Shown in pieces: positions 1-8,663 of a stretch of 8,663 nucleotides of DNA. The notes under the pieces were generated by a model that was given only the letters and a program-made list of their open reading frames with translations, was not told where the DNA came from and made no database searches. Positions within the stretch are counted from its first letter, which is position 1. Each line of letters begins with the position of its first letter. A program made the translations under genes and the position numbers. The DNA is from FEN-1250 sp039918615 (GTDB lineage: Bacteria > Gemmatimonadota > Gemmatimonadetes > Gemmatimonadales > Gemmatimonadaceae), in the NCBI GenBank assembly GCA_039918615.1, contig JBDSHG010000154.1, forward strand, positions 1 to 8,663. The letters are read 5' to 3'.

Positions 1-1
1 G

Positions 2-124
2 GACAACATCCAGATGGAGATCGAGCTGATCACGCCGATCGCGATGGATGAGGGGCTGCGCTTCGCGATCCGCGAGGGTGGCCGCACCGTCGGCGCCGGC
101 GTCGTCACGAAGATCATCAAGTAG
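2..124 (+). CDS. tuf: Elongation factor Tu, C-terminal fragment (5' end outside window)
   Basis: The last 40 codons of EF-Tu, the GTPase that carries aminoacyl-tRNA to the ribosomal A site in the cytoplasm. Only the end of beta-barrel domain III is present. The visible sequence M-E-I-E-L-I-T-P-I-A-M-D-E-G-L-R-F-A-I-R, followed by E-G-G-R-T-V-G-A-G-V-V-T and a K-I-I-K end, is the near-invariant EF-Tu C-terminus. The GTPase domain lies outside the window. The gene ends in TAG, immediately followed by a second in-frame TAG at 125-127, which gives a tandem stop that would limit readthrough of a highly expressed gene. Its position upstream of rpmG-secE-nusG is the common bacterial arrangement. The family call is near certain; whether the genome has a second tuf copy cannot be seen. 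Confidence 0.97.
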   Translation, partial: DNIQMEIELITPIAMDEGLRFAIREGGRTVGAGVVTKIIK

Positions 125-146
125 TAGGAGCGGCTTCCAAAGCGCA

Positions 147-169
147 GGGGACGCCAAAAGGGCGTCTCC
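147..169 (+). other. Hairpin 1 in the tuf–rpmG spacer
   Basis: Arms 147-155 (GGGGACGCC) and 161-169 (GGCGTCTCC) form a 9-bp stem, with one G·T wobble, around an AAAAG loop. No T-tract follows, so it does not look like a standard intrinsic terminator. It could be a 3' stabilising or processing structure for tuf mRNA, or an attenuator before rpmG. Function is inferred; the pairing is read directly from the sequence. Confidence 0.6.
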
Positions 170-177
170 ATCGGAAA

Positions 178-199
178 GGAGCCGCCTTGCGGCGTCTCC
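178..199 (+). other. Hairpin 2 in the tuf–rpmG spacer, reusing the same right arm
   Basis: Arms 178-186 (GGAGCCGCC) and 191-199 (GGCGTCTCC) pair over 9 positions with one C/T mismatch, around a TTGC loop. The right arm lies in an exact 10-nt direct repeat (GGCGTCTCCA at 161-170 and 191-200), so the left arm of hairpin 1 could also pair here. No T-tract follows. Role unknown. Confidence 0.5.
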
Positions 200-243
200 A
201 GGCAGGGTTCAACCCCGGCCGATCTCTTTAATCGTCACCGCAC

Positions 244-396
244 ATGCCTCGCGAAAAAATCATTCTTGCCTGCAGCGACTGCAAGAATCGCAATTATTTC
301 ACCGACAAGAACAAGCGCCTGCACCCCGAGCGCGTCGAGTGGAAGAAGTATTGCCCTCGATGCAACTGCCACAAGCTCCATAAGGAAACGAAGTAA
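244..396 (+). CDS. rpmG: 50S ribosomal protein L33 (zinc-ribbon form)
   Basis: A 50-residue protein of typical L33 length, a small component of the large ribosomal subunit near the E site. It begins M-P-R-E-K-I-I-L-A-C and carries two cysteine pairs, C10-x2-C13 and C37-x2-C40, forming the zinc ribbon of the C+ type of L33. The basic C-terminal sequence H-K-L-H-K-E-T-K is also characteristic. A further cysteine (C42) sits just after the second pair. The ATG at 244 is chosen because the family N-terminus starts there. No Shine-Dalgarno sequence is visible in the 15 nt before it, unlike most other genes here. It lies 119 nt after the tuf stop and 2 nt before secE. A zinc-binding L33 suggests regulation by zinc is possible if a zinc-free paralogue exists elsewhere, but nothing here shows this. 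Confidence 0.95.
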   Translation: MPREKIILACSDCKNRNYFTDKNKRLHPERVEWKKYCPRCNCHKLHKETK

Positions 397-398
397 CC

Positions 399-647
399 GT
401 GGCCACTGACGCGGTACGCAATGGGTCGTGGTTCCAGAACTTTCGCGCGAGCGTTGCCCGCACCGGGCCGTTCCTGCGCGAAGTCCAGGTGGAGCTCCGG
501 AAAGTCAGTTGGCCCGACAGGCGCCAGCTGATCGAAGCCACGCGCACGATCATCATCGTCGTGCTCGTGATCGCGTTCCTCATCTTCCTGATGGATTCGT
601 TCTTCCAGGAAGTGCTCGTGACGTTCATTCCGTCGCTGTTCAAGTGA
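399..647 (+). CDS. secE: Preprotein translocase subunit SecE (short, single-spanning)
   Basis: An 82-residue SecE, the small clamp subunit that holds the SecY channel together in the inner membrane. After a polar N-terminus come the amphipathic helix and the family signature E32-L-R-K-V-S-W-P-D-R-R-Q-L44. One hydrophobic transmembrane helix follows at about residues 49-65 (rich in I, V, L and F), then a short tail. This is the one-span form found in most bacteria, not the three-span E. coli form. The start is GTG at 399; no in-frame ATG fits. A likely ribosome binding site, AAGGA at 382-386, lies within the end of rpmG, 12 nt upstream. The gene starts 2 nt after the rpmG stop and its own TGA overlaps the nusG start, so the three genes are probably translated together. 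Confidence 0.95.
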   Translation: MATDAVRNGSWFQNFRASVARTGPFLREVQVELRKVSWPDRRQLIEATRTIIIVVLVIAFLIFLMDSFFQEVLVTFIPSLFK

Positions 648-1201
648 GCACCCTCGTGGAAGGGCATCGCTGGTACGCCATTCAGACGACGGCGGGGCAT
701 GAGAACAAGGTTCGCTTGCTCATCCTGCGACGCATCGAGTCCGACGCGCGGCCGGCGGAAGATCGCCCGATCCGCCAGGCGCTCGTGCCGACGCAGGAAG
801 CCGTCGAGATCAAGAACGGCAAGAAGGTCAACGTCGAACGGAAGATCTATCCGGGCTACGTGCTGGTCGAGATGGTCATGAACCAGGAAACGCTGCACGA
901 CATCAACAGCATCCAGGGCGTCATCAAGTTCGTCGGTCAGGAGCGGCTCCCGCAGCCGCTGCGTCCCGACGAGGTCAACCGCCTCCTCGGCGTCGCCGAC
1001 GATCGTGAGACCGAGGAGCCGAAGGAAGAGATTCCGTTCATGGTCGGTCAGGCGGTGGCGATCACCGAGGGGCCGTTCACCGATTTCAATGGCACCGTCG
1101 AGGAAGTGTTCGCCGATAAGGGAAAGGTTCGCGTGTCGGTCTCGCTCTTCGGACGGCCAACCAGCGTCGAGCTCGACTATCTGCAGCTGAAGGGCTACTA
1201 G
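644..1201 (+). CDS. nusG: Transcription termination/antitermination factor NusG
   Basis: NusG binds RNA polymerase through its N-terminal NGN domain and links it to ribosomal protein S10 or to Rho through its C-terminal KOW domain. From the chosen start it is 185 residues, normal for the family. The NGN domain begins at R9-W10-Y11-A12 and includes the E-R-K-I-Y-P-G-Y-V-L-V segment at about 65-75. The KOW domain starts near M133 and contains G135-x-A-V-A-I-T-E-G-P-F-T-D-F-N-G150, whose P-F loop is the S10/Rho contact in known NusG structures. The start is GTG at 644, overlapping the secE stop as GTGA, with no strong Shine-Dalgarno sequence; this fits translational coupling. A second in-frame GTG at 656 would shorten the protein by four residues and cannot be excluded. 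The open frame continues upstream inside secE, but that stretch is not NusG-like. Confidence 0.96.
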   Translation: MSTLVEGHRWYAIQTTAGHENKVRLLILRRIESDARPAEDRPIRQALVPTQEAVEIKNGKKVNVERKIYPGYVLVEMVMNQETLHDINSIQGVIKFVGQERLPQPLRPDEVNRLLGVADDRETEEPKEEIPFMVGQAVAITEGPFTDFNGTVEEVFADKGKVRVSVSLFGRPTSVELDYLQLKGY

Positions 1202-1271
1202 CGACTTCGGATACGGGCACGACAGGCAGCACGTCGGCTACCACGACGACGATAAACACAAAGTGGAAGCT

Positions 1272-1331
1272 GTTACGGTGGGGCGGCGGTACATGCGAGC
1301 GAGTGGCGCGCATGACTCACCCCCACACAAC
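1272..1331 (+). promoter_or_regulatory. rplK leader hairpin, candidate L1-binding autoregulatory site
   Basis: The 145-nt nusG–rplK spacer contains a strong stem. GTGGGG (1278-1283) pairs with CCCCAC (1321-1326), and inside it CATGCG (1292-1297) pairs with CGCATG (1309-1314), with GT/AC (1289-1290 and 1315-1316) extending it past a bulged A. GTT/AAC (1272-1274 and 1329-1331) could extend the base. An alternative fold pairs GGTG (1277-1280) with CACC (1318-1321) and GCG (1283-1285) with CGC (1309-1311), leaving an asymmetric loop of GG opposite ATGACT. That shape resembles the L1 site on 23S rRNA, whose 5' strand also reads GGUGGG. In E. coli, L1 represses the rplK-rplA mRNA through such a mimic just upstream of rplK. 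The hairpins are seen directly; the L1 assignment is inference. Confidence 0.5.
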
Positions 1332-1336
1332 GCGAT

Positions 1337-1343
1337 AGGAAGG
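1337..1343 (+). promoter_or_regulatory. Ribosome binding site of rplK
   Basis: A purine-rich AGGAAGG lies 3 nt before the ATG at 1347 and starts about 10 nt after the candidate leader hairpin. It fixes the rplK start against the in-frame open sequence extending upstream, which does not resemble L11. Confidence 0.7.
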
Positions 1344-1346
1344 ATT

Positions 1347-1772
1347 ATGGCGAAGAAGGCAACTGGTTTTGTGAAGCTGCAGGTGCCGGCAGGCAAGGCG
1401 AATCCGGCTCCTCCGGTGGGAACGGCGCTCGGTCCGCACGGCATCAACATCATGGCGTTCTGCAAGGAGTTCAACGCTCGCACGCAGAATCAGGATGGGA
1501 TCATCCTCCCAGTCGAGGTGACCATCTTCTCGGACAAGTCGTTCACGTTCATCCTGAAGACCCCGCCCGCCGCCGTGCTCCTCAAGAAGGAGCTCGGTTT
1601 GGAGAAGGGCTCGGGAGTTCCGAACAGAACGAAGGTCGGCAAGGTGACGCGTGCGCAGCTCCGGAAGATCGCCGAGATCAAGCTTCCCGACCTCAACACG
1701 GACAACATCGACTCCGCCATCGCGATGATCGCGGGCGCTGCACGGTCGATGGGGATCGAGGTGACCGACTAA
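1347..1772 (+). CDS. rplK: 50S ribosomal protein L11
   Basis: L11 (141 residues, normal length) binds the GTPase-associated region of 23S rRNA at the base of the L12 stalk, where elongation factors and RelA act. The N-terminal domain (about 1-70) has the signature P14-A-G-K-A-N-P-A-P-P-V-G-T-A-L-G-P-H-G-I33, including the prolines that form the thiopeptide-antibiotic pocket. The C-terminal rRNA-binding domain (about 71-141) includes T-P-P-A-A-V-L-L-K-K, the K-G-S-G-V-P-N-R motif, and the D-N-I-D-S-A-I-A-M-I-A-G-A-A-R-S-M-G-I helix. The ATG at 1347 matches the conserved M-A-K-K N-terminus and has a good ribosome binding site. Its TAA overlaps the rplA ATG as TAATG, so L11 and L1 are probably translationally coupled and made in equal amounts. 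Confidence 0.98.
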   Translation: MAKKATGFVKLQVPAGKANPAPPVGTALGPHGINIMAFCKEFNARTQNQDGIILPVEVTIFSDKSFTFILKTPPAAVLLKKELGLEKGSGVPNRTKVGKVTRAQLRKIAEIKLPDLNTDNIDSAIAMIAGAARSMGIEVTD

Positions 1773-2464
1773 TGCCCGATCACGGCAAGAAGTACGTCGA
1801 CGCCGCCAAGAAGCGCACCGCGCTTCAGGCGTACCAGGCCCGGCAGGCGATCGACCTCGTGAAGAGCGCCGCGTTCGCGAAGTTCGACGAGACCGTCGAG
1901 ATCGCCGTCCGCCTCGGAGTCGATCCGCGTCACGCCGATCAGGTCGTGCGCGGTACGGTCGTGCTCCCCGCCGGCACCGGTAAGTCGGTGCGCGTCGCGG
2001 TGATCGCGGTCGGCGAAAAGGCGCGCGAGGCCGAGGCCGCGGGCGCGGAGTTCGTCGGCATCGAGCTGATTCCGCGGATCAAGGAAGGATGGATGGACTT
2101 CGATGTCCTCATCTCCACCCCTGATCAGATGGGACAGGTCGGACAGCTGGGTCGCGTACTCGGTCCTCGCGGACTGATGCCGAACCCGAAGGCCGGCACC
2201 GTGACCTTCGACATCGAGCGCGCCGTGCGCGAGGTCAAGGCCGGCAAGATCGAGTTCCGCGTCGACAAGGGCGGGAACGTGCATGCGCCGATCGGCAAGG
2301 TCTCGTTCAGCGCCGAGGCGCTGACGTCGAACTTCGCGGCGTTCATGGATCAGATCATCCGCTCCAAGCCGTCCGCGGCGAAGGGCGTCTACGTGCAGAA
2401 CGTGGCGATCTCGAGCACCATGGGCCCCGGGATAGCGATCGACATCACCCCGTACCGGTCCTAG
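1772..2464 (+). CDS. rplA: 50S ribosomal protein L1
   Basis: L1 (230 residues, normal length) forms the mobile L1 stalk that handles deacylated tRNA at the E site. In many bacteria it also represses its own operon by binding the mRNA leader. Domain I begins G-K-K-Y. The most conserved stretch is L130-G-P-R-G-L-M-P-N-P-K140, followed by A-G-T-V-T, where many homologues have T-G-T-V-T. The C-terminal part contains the V-D-K-G-G-N-V-H-A-P-I-G-K-V-S-F segment and ends I-D-I-T-P-Y-R-S. The ATG shares a base with the rplK TAA. A GAGG at 1758-1761 inside rplK, 10 nt before the ATG, can serve as ribosome binding site. rplJ starts only 3 nt after the TAG. The hairpin before rplK is the candidate target for L1 feedback. 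Confidence 0.98.
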   Translation: MPDHGKKYVDAAKKRTALQAYQARQAIDLVKSAAFAKFDETVEIAVRLGVDPRHADQVVRGTVVLPAGTGKSVRVAVIAVGEKAREAEAAGAEFVGIELIPRIKEGWMDFDVLISTPDQMGQVGQLGRVLGPRGLMPNPKAGTVTFDIERAVREVKAGKIEFRVDKGGNVHAPIGKVSFSAEALTSNFAAFMDQIIRSKPSAAKGVYVQNVAISSTMGPGIAIDITPYRS

Positions 2465-2467
2465 ACG

Positions 2468-2983
2468 ATGAAGCGCACAGAGAAGGAGCAGCTCGTCACG
2501 GAGCTGACGGCGAAGATCAGCGGTGCGACCGCGTTCTACTACACGGACTTCACCGGCTTGAACGTCAAGAAGATGACCGAGCTGCGCCGCCGCTTCCGCA
2601 AGGCCGGCGTCGAGTACGTGGTCATCAAGAACTCACTCGCGCTTCGCGCGGTGAACGAGTCGGGACTCGCGGGCTCGCGCCTGCGTGGACCGACCGGCGT
2701 CGTAATCGGGAAGGATCCGGTCACGGCCGCCAAGGTGTTGAGCGACTTTGCGAAGGAGAACGAGCAGCGGCCCGTGGTGAAGGGTGGGATGCTCGACGGC
2801 AAGGCGATCGATACCGCGCAGGTGAAGCAACTCGCGTCGCTCCCGTCACGGGAGCAGATGCTGGCGGATCTCGGCGCAGGATTGCAATCACCGATTGCCG
2901 CGTTCCTCGGAGCGCTGTCCGGTGTGCTCAGCACGTTCGCGGGTGCGATGGAAGCACTGCGTCAGCAGAAGGAAAGCGCATAA
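2468..2983 (+). CDS. rplJ: 50S ribosomal protein L10 (stalk base)
   Basis: L10 (171 residues) anchors the L12 dimers to the ribosome. The N-terminal rRNA-binding domain includes K-E-Q-L-V-T-E-L, the Y-T-D-F-T-G-L-N-V motif near residues 26-34 and V-I-K-N-S-L-A. The C-terminal section (about 140-171, containing A-F-L-G-A-L-S-G-V-L-S-T-F and then A-M-E-A-L-R) is the long helix that binds L12 dimers in series. The ATG at 2468 follows the rplA TAG by 3 nt and has no visible Shine-Dalgarno sequence, so translation probably depends on ribosomes finishing rplA. In E. coli, L10 has its own long leader that L10-L12 binds for feedback; no room exists for such a leader here unless it lies inside rplA. 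Confidence 0.97.
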   Translation: MKRTEKEQLVTELTAKISGATAFYYTDFTGLNVKKMTELRRRFRKAGVEYVVIKNSLALRAVNESGLAGSRLRGPTGVVIGKDPVTAAKVLSDFAKENEQRPVVKGGMLDGKAIDTAQVKQLASLPSREQMLADLGAGLQSPIAAFLGALSGVLSTFAGAMEALRQQKESA

Positions 2984-2987
2984 CGGT

Positions 2988-3042
2988 TCCCAGGTGGTTT
3001 GTCCGATACAACACGCCCCAGGAAACACGAGAACACCTGGGA
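2988..3042 (+). promoter_or_regulatory. Long-arm hairpin in the rplJ–rplL spacer
   Basis: CCCAGGTG (2989-2996) and CACCTGGG (3034-3041) are perfect inverted copies, extended by T2988-A3042 to 9 bp. The 37-nt loop contains a small TTGT/ACAA hairpin (2999-3002 and 3008-3011). A second copy of the left-arm core, CCCAGG at 3017-3022, could instead pair with CCTGGG at 3036-3041, giving a shorter alternative hairpin. The structure ends 8 nt before the rplL ribosome binding site. It is not a terminator, as there is no T-tract. A role in boosting or tuning L12 synthesis, or in RNA processing, is inference. Confidence 0.55.
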
Positions 3043-3049
3043 TTGACTT

Positions 3050-3055
3050 AGGGAG
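3050..3055 (+). promoter_or_regulatory. Ribosome binding site of rplL
   Basis: AGGGAG within a longer purine run (3050-3066), 10 nt before the ATG at 3066. It is one of the strongest ribosome binding sites in the window, which suits the need for several L12 copies per ribosome. It also settles the start against open sequence extending upstream in the same frame. Confidence 0.75.
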
Positions 3056-3065
3056 AGAGAAGAAA

Positions 3066-3461
3066 ATGGCGAACACAACGCTGAGCTCGGACGAGATCCT
3101 CGAAGCGATCGGCAACATGTCGGTATTCGAGCTCGCCAGCCTTATCGAGACTTTCAAGACGAAGTTCAACGTCACCATCGCGGCGGCTGCTCCGGCCGGT
3201 GCGGCGCCTGCGGGCGGCGGTGGCGCTGCGGCTCCTGCGGCTGAAGAGCAGACCGAGTTCACGGTCAACCTCAAGGCAGCGGGCGCGAAGAAGATCCAGG
3301 TGATCAAGGTCGTACGCGAGATCACCGGGCTCGGACTCAAGGAAGCGAAGGACCTCGTCGACGGTGCGCCGCAGGCGGTCAAGGCCGGCGTCAACAAGGA
3401 CGAAGCGAATCAGATCAAGGCCAAGCTCGAAGAGCAGGGCGCCGAAGTCGAAATCAAGTAA
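3066..3461 (+). CDS. rplL: 50S ribosomal protein L7/L12 (stalk)
   Basis: L12 (131 residues, slightly longer than the E. coli protein) forms the flexible stalk that recruits the translational GTPases IF2, EF-Tu, EF-G and RF3. The N-terminal dimerisation domain (about 1-36) reads L-S-S-D-E-I-L-E-A-I-G-N-M-S-V-F-E-L-A-S and onward. The hinge (about 38-59) is almost entirely Ala, Gly and Pro, and includes four consecutive glycines (50-53). The C-terminal factor-binding domain (about 61-131) has the signature A-A-G-A-K-K-I-Q-V-I-K-V-V-R and the G-L-G-L-K-E-A-K-D-L-V-D helix, and ends E-V-E-I-K. It is preceded by an 82-nt spacer with a hairpin and a strong ribosome binding site, and followed by a 229-nt structured spacer before rpoB. 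This fits independent adjustment of L12 level. Confidence 0.98.
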   Translation: MANTTLSSDEILEAIGNMSVFELASLIETFKTKFNVTIAAAAPAGAAPAGGGGAAAPAAEEQTEFTVNLKAAGAKKIQVIKVVREITGLGLKEAKDLVDGAPQAVKAGVNKDEANQIKAKLEEQGAEVEIK

Positions 3462-3476
3462 GGCGGCCGCAGGGTT

Positions 3477-3504
3477 CGTGGCGGGCGATTCGTTGCCCGC
3501 TGCG
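3477..3504 (+). other. Hairpin at the start of the rplL–rpoB spacer
   Basis: Arms 3477-3486 (CGTGGCGGGC) and 3495-3504 (GCCCGCTGCG) form a 10-bp stem with two G·T wobbles and an 8-nt loop, beginning 16 nt after the rplL stop. No T-tract follows. In E. coli this spacer holds a partial attenuator and an RNase III processing site that lower polymerase expression relative to ribosomal proteins. A similar role is plausible here by position, but unproven. Confidence 0.55.
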
Positions 3505-3522
3505 GGAACTGCCGCGCAGCAC

Positions 3523-3569
3523 GCCGGTATTACATCGGCTCCGGCTGCCGGCCCTCTCTTGATTCCGGC
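3523..3569 (+). repeat. Two tandem GCCGG / CCGGC hairpins with equal 13-nt loops
   Basis: GCCGG (3523-3527) pairs with CCGGC (3541-3545) across a 13-nt loop. After a single T the pattern repeats: GCCGG (3547-3551) and CCGGC (3565-3569), again across 13 nt. The loops differ in sequence, so only the stem and the 24-nt period are repeated. Because the arms are identical, other pairings between them are possible. Function unknown; attenuation, processing or a protein-binding RNA site are candidates. Confidence 0.5.
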
Positions 3570-3624
3570 GCGAATGGTTCGACTCCAGAATCGTACGAAA
3601 CAATCGGGTTTCTCAGGTGCTCCA

Positions 3625-3664
3625 CCCCGCTATCGCGTTTTTTGCGCGAATTGTGGGGGCGGGG
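3625..3664 (+). other. Nested stem before rpoB with a T6 run in its loop
   Basis: CCCCGC (3625-3630) can pair with GCGGGG (3659-3664). Inside it, TCGCG (3633-3637) pairs with CGCGA (3645-3649) around a TTTTTTG loop. The T6 at 3638-3643 has no adjacent strong upstream stem: only GGTG/CACC at 3616-3619 and 3623-3626, which ends 11 nt earlier. This is therefore a weak terminator candidate at best. Confidence 0.4.
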
Positions 3665-3682
3665 CCCTTTCGTCTGCGCGTG

Positions 3683-3688
3683 GGTGAT
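3683..3688 (+). promoter_or_regulatory. Possible extended ribosome binding site of rpoB
   Basis: GGTGAT, 2 nt before the ATG at 3691, matches the distal part of the extended anti-16S complement (AGGAGGTGATC) rather than the usual AGGAG core. It is weaker than the sites of rplK, rplL and rpoC, which would suit lower production of the beta subunit. Confidence 0.35.
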
Positions 3689-3690
3689 AC

Positions 3691-8274
<4,584 letters not shown>

Positions 8275-8277
8275 TAC

Positions 8278-8663
8278 ATGATTGACTTTCGCAGCGTGCG
8301 CGAGCAGAGAAGCTCGGCATTCGACTTCATTCAAATCCGCATCGCTTCTCCGGAAGAGATCCGCGGCCCCAAGGACCCGAAGGAGCGCGAGCGCCACGAG
8401 ATGCAGGGGCTCCGCAACTGGTGGTCGTGGGGCGAGGTCACCAAGCCGGAGACGATCAACTACCGCTCGTTCAAGCCCGAGAAGGATGGCTTGTTCTGCG
8501 AGCGCATCTTCGGTCCCGTAAAGGACTGGGAATGCCATTGCGGCAAGTACAAGCGCATCCGCTATCGCGGCGTGATCTGCGATCGTTGCGGCGTCGAGGT
8601 CACCCTGTCGCGCGTCCGTCGCGAGCGCATGGGGCACATCGAGCTCGCCGTACCCGTCGCGCA
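8278..8663 (+). CDS. rpoC: DNA-directed RNA polymerase subunit beta', N-terminal fragment (3' end outside window)
   Basis: The first 128 codons of the largest core polymerase subunit, which will carry the catalytic magnesium site further downstream, outside this window. The visible part has F15-D-F-I-Q-I and A23-S-P-E-E-I-R, then the G52-E-V-T-K-P-E-T-I-N-Y-R and F65-K-P-E-K-D-G-L-F-C-E-R-I-F-G-P blocks. The zinc ribbon follows with C86, C88, C101 and C104 (C-H-C-G-K-Y-K-R), then the V-R-R-E-R-M-G-H-I-E-L-A-V-P-V-A stretch. Relative to E. coli, where the cysteines are at 70, 72, 85 and 88, they lie 16 positions later. The cause is a roughly 20-residue charged insertion at about residues 30-49. 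It starts 3 nt after rpoB with a strong ribosome binding site, so the two large subunits are co-transcribed. Confidence 0.97.
   Translation, partial: MIDFRSVREQRSSAFDFIQIRIASPEEIRGPKDPKERERHEMQGLRNWWSWGEVTKPETINYRSFKPEKDGLFCERIFGPVKDWECHCGKYKRIRYRGVICDRCGVEVTLSRVRRERMGHIELAVPVA

Noticed and set aside
129..220. A possible tRNA-Trp between tuf and rpmG (CTTCCAAAG near 133-142 and GGTTCAACCCC near 206-216)
   Set aside because: The pieces resemble a CCA anticodon loop and a T-loop, but the flanking bases do not form the anticodon or T stems, and no acceptor stem is present. At most this is coincidence.
1202..1262. A Thr-rich open stretch after nusG
   Set aside because: It has no start codon or ribosome binding site. 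It is short low-complexity GC-rich spacer and I see no gene in it.
3043..3071. A TTGACT resembling a -35 box before rplL
   Set aside because: A -10 box at normal spacing would fall on the rplL start codon, where the sequence does not match.
3571..3593. A T-loop-like GGTTCGACTCC before rpoB
   Set aside because: Only three base pairs of the T stem form, and no cloverleaf can be built around it.
3559..3605. TTGATT followed by CAGAAT or ACAAT as a promoter for rpoB
   Set aside because: Spacing is wrong (about 21 nt for CAGAAT) and the matches to consensus are poor.

Overview
This window is the classic tuf–rpmG–secE–nusG–rplK–rplA–rplJ–rplL–rpoB–rpoC cluster, all on the + strand. It runs from the last 40 codons of EF-Tu to the first 128 codons of the RNA polymerase beta' subunit. 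Every gene is intact except the two cut by the window edges. There are no mobile elements, CRISPR arrays, phage genes, tRNAs or rRNAs, and I see no sign of horizontal transfer. The DNA is GC-rich. RpoB carries an E. coli-like lobe insertion and flap-side insertion, and the start of RpoC has a C-H-C-G-K-Y-K-R-I-R-Y zinc-ribbon sequence resembling the Bacteroidetes/FCB group. A GC-rich FCB-type bacterium, perhaps Gemmatimonadota, is my best guess. It rests on remembered family sequences, not on a search.

Layout: 2-124 end of tuf; 125-243 spacer with two tandem hairpins sharing a repeated arm; 244-1201 rpmG, secE and nusG, tightly packed (2-nt gap, then a GTGA overlap); 1202-1346 leader with a strong hairpin that may be the L1 autoregulatory site; 1347-2983 rplK, rplA and rplJ, almost without gaps (TAATG overlap, then 3 nt); 2984-3065 spacer with a long-arm hairpin; 3066-3461 rplL; 3462-3690 structured spacer with several hairpins; 3691-8274 rpoB; 8278-8663 start of rpoC.

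The genes link translation (EF-Tu, L33 and the L11/L1/L10/L12 stalk region), protein export (SecE), transcription-translation coupling (NusG) and transcription itself (beta and beta'). Stoichiometry is probably set at the spacers, which hold nearly all the recognisable RNA structure: before rplK, before rplL (L12 is needed in several copies per ribosome) and before rpoB (polymerase is needed in lower amounts than ribosomal proteins).

I do not see a new biological system here. The most unusual items are a roughly 150-residue insertion in the C-terminal part of RpoB, a roughly 20-residue charged insertion near the RpoC N-terminus, the absence of a separate L10 leader before rplJ, and repeated or alternative hairpins in three of the four spacers.
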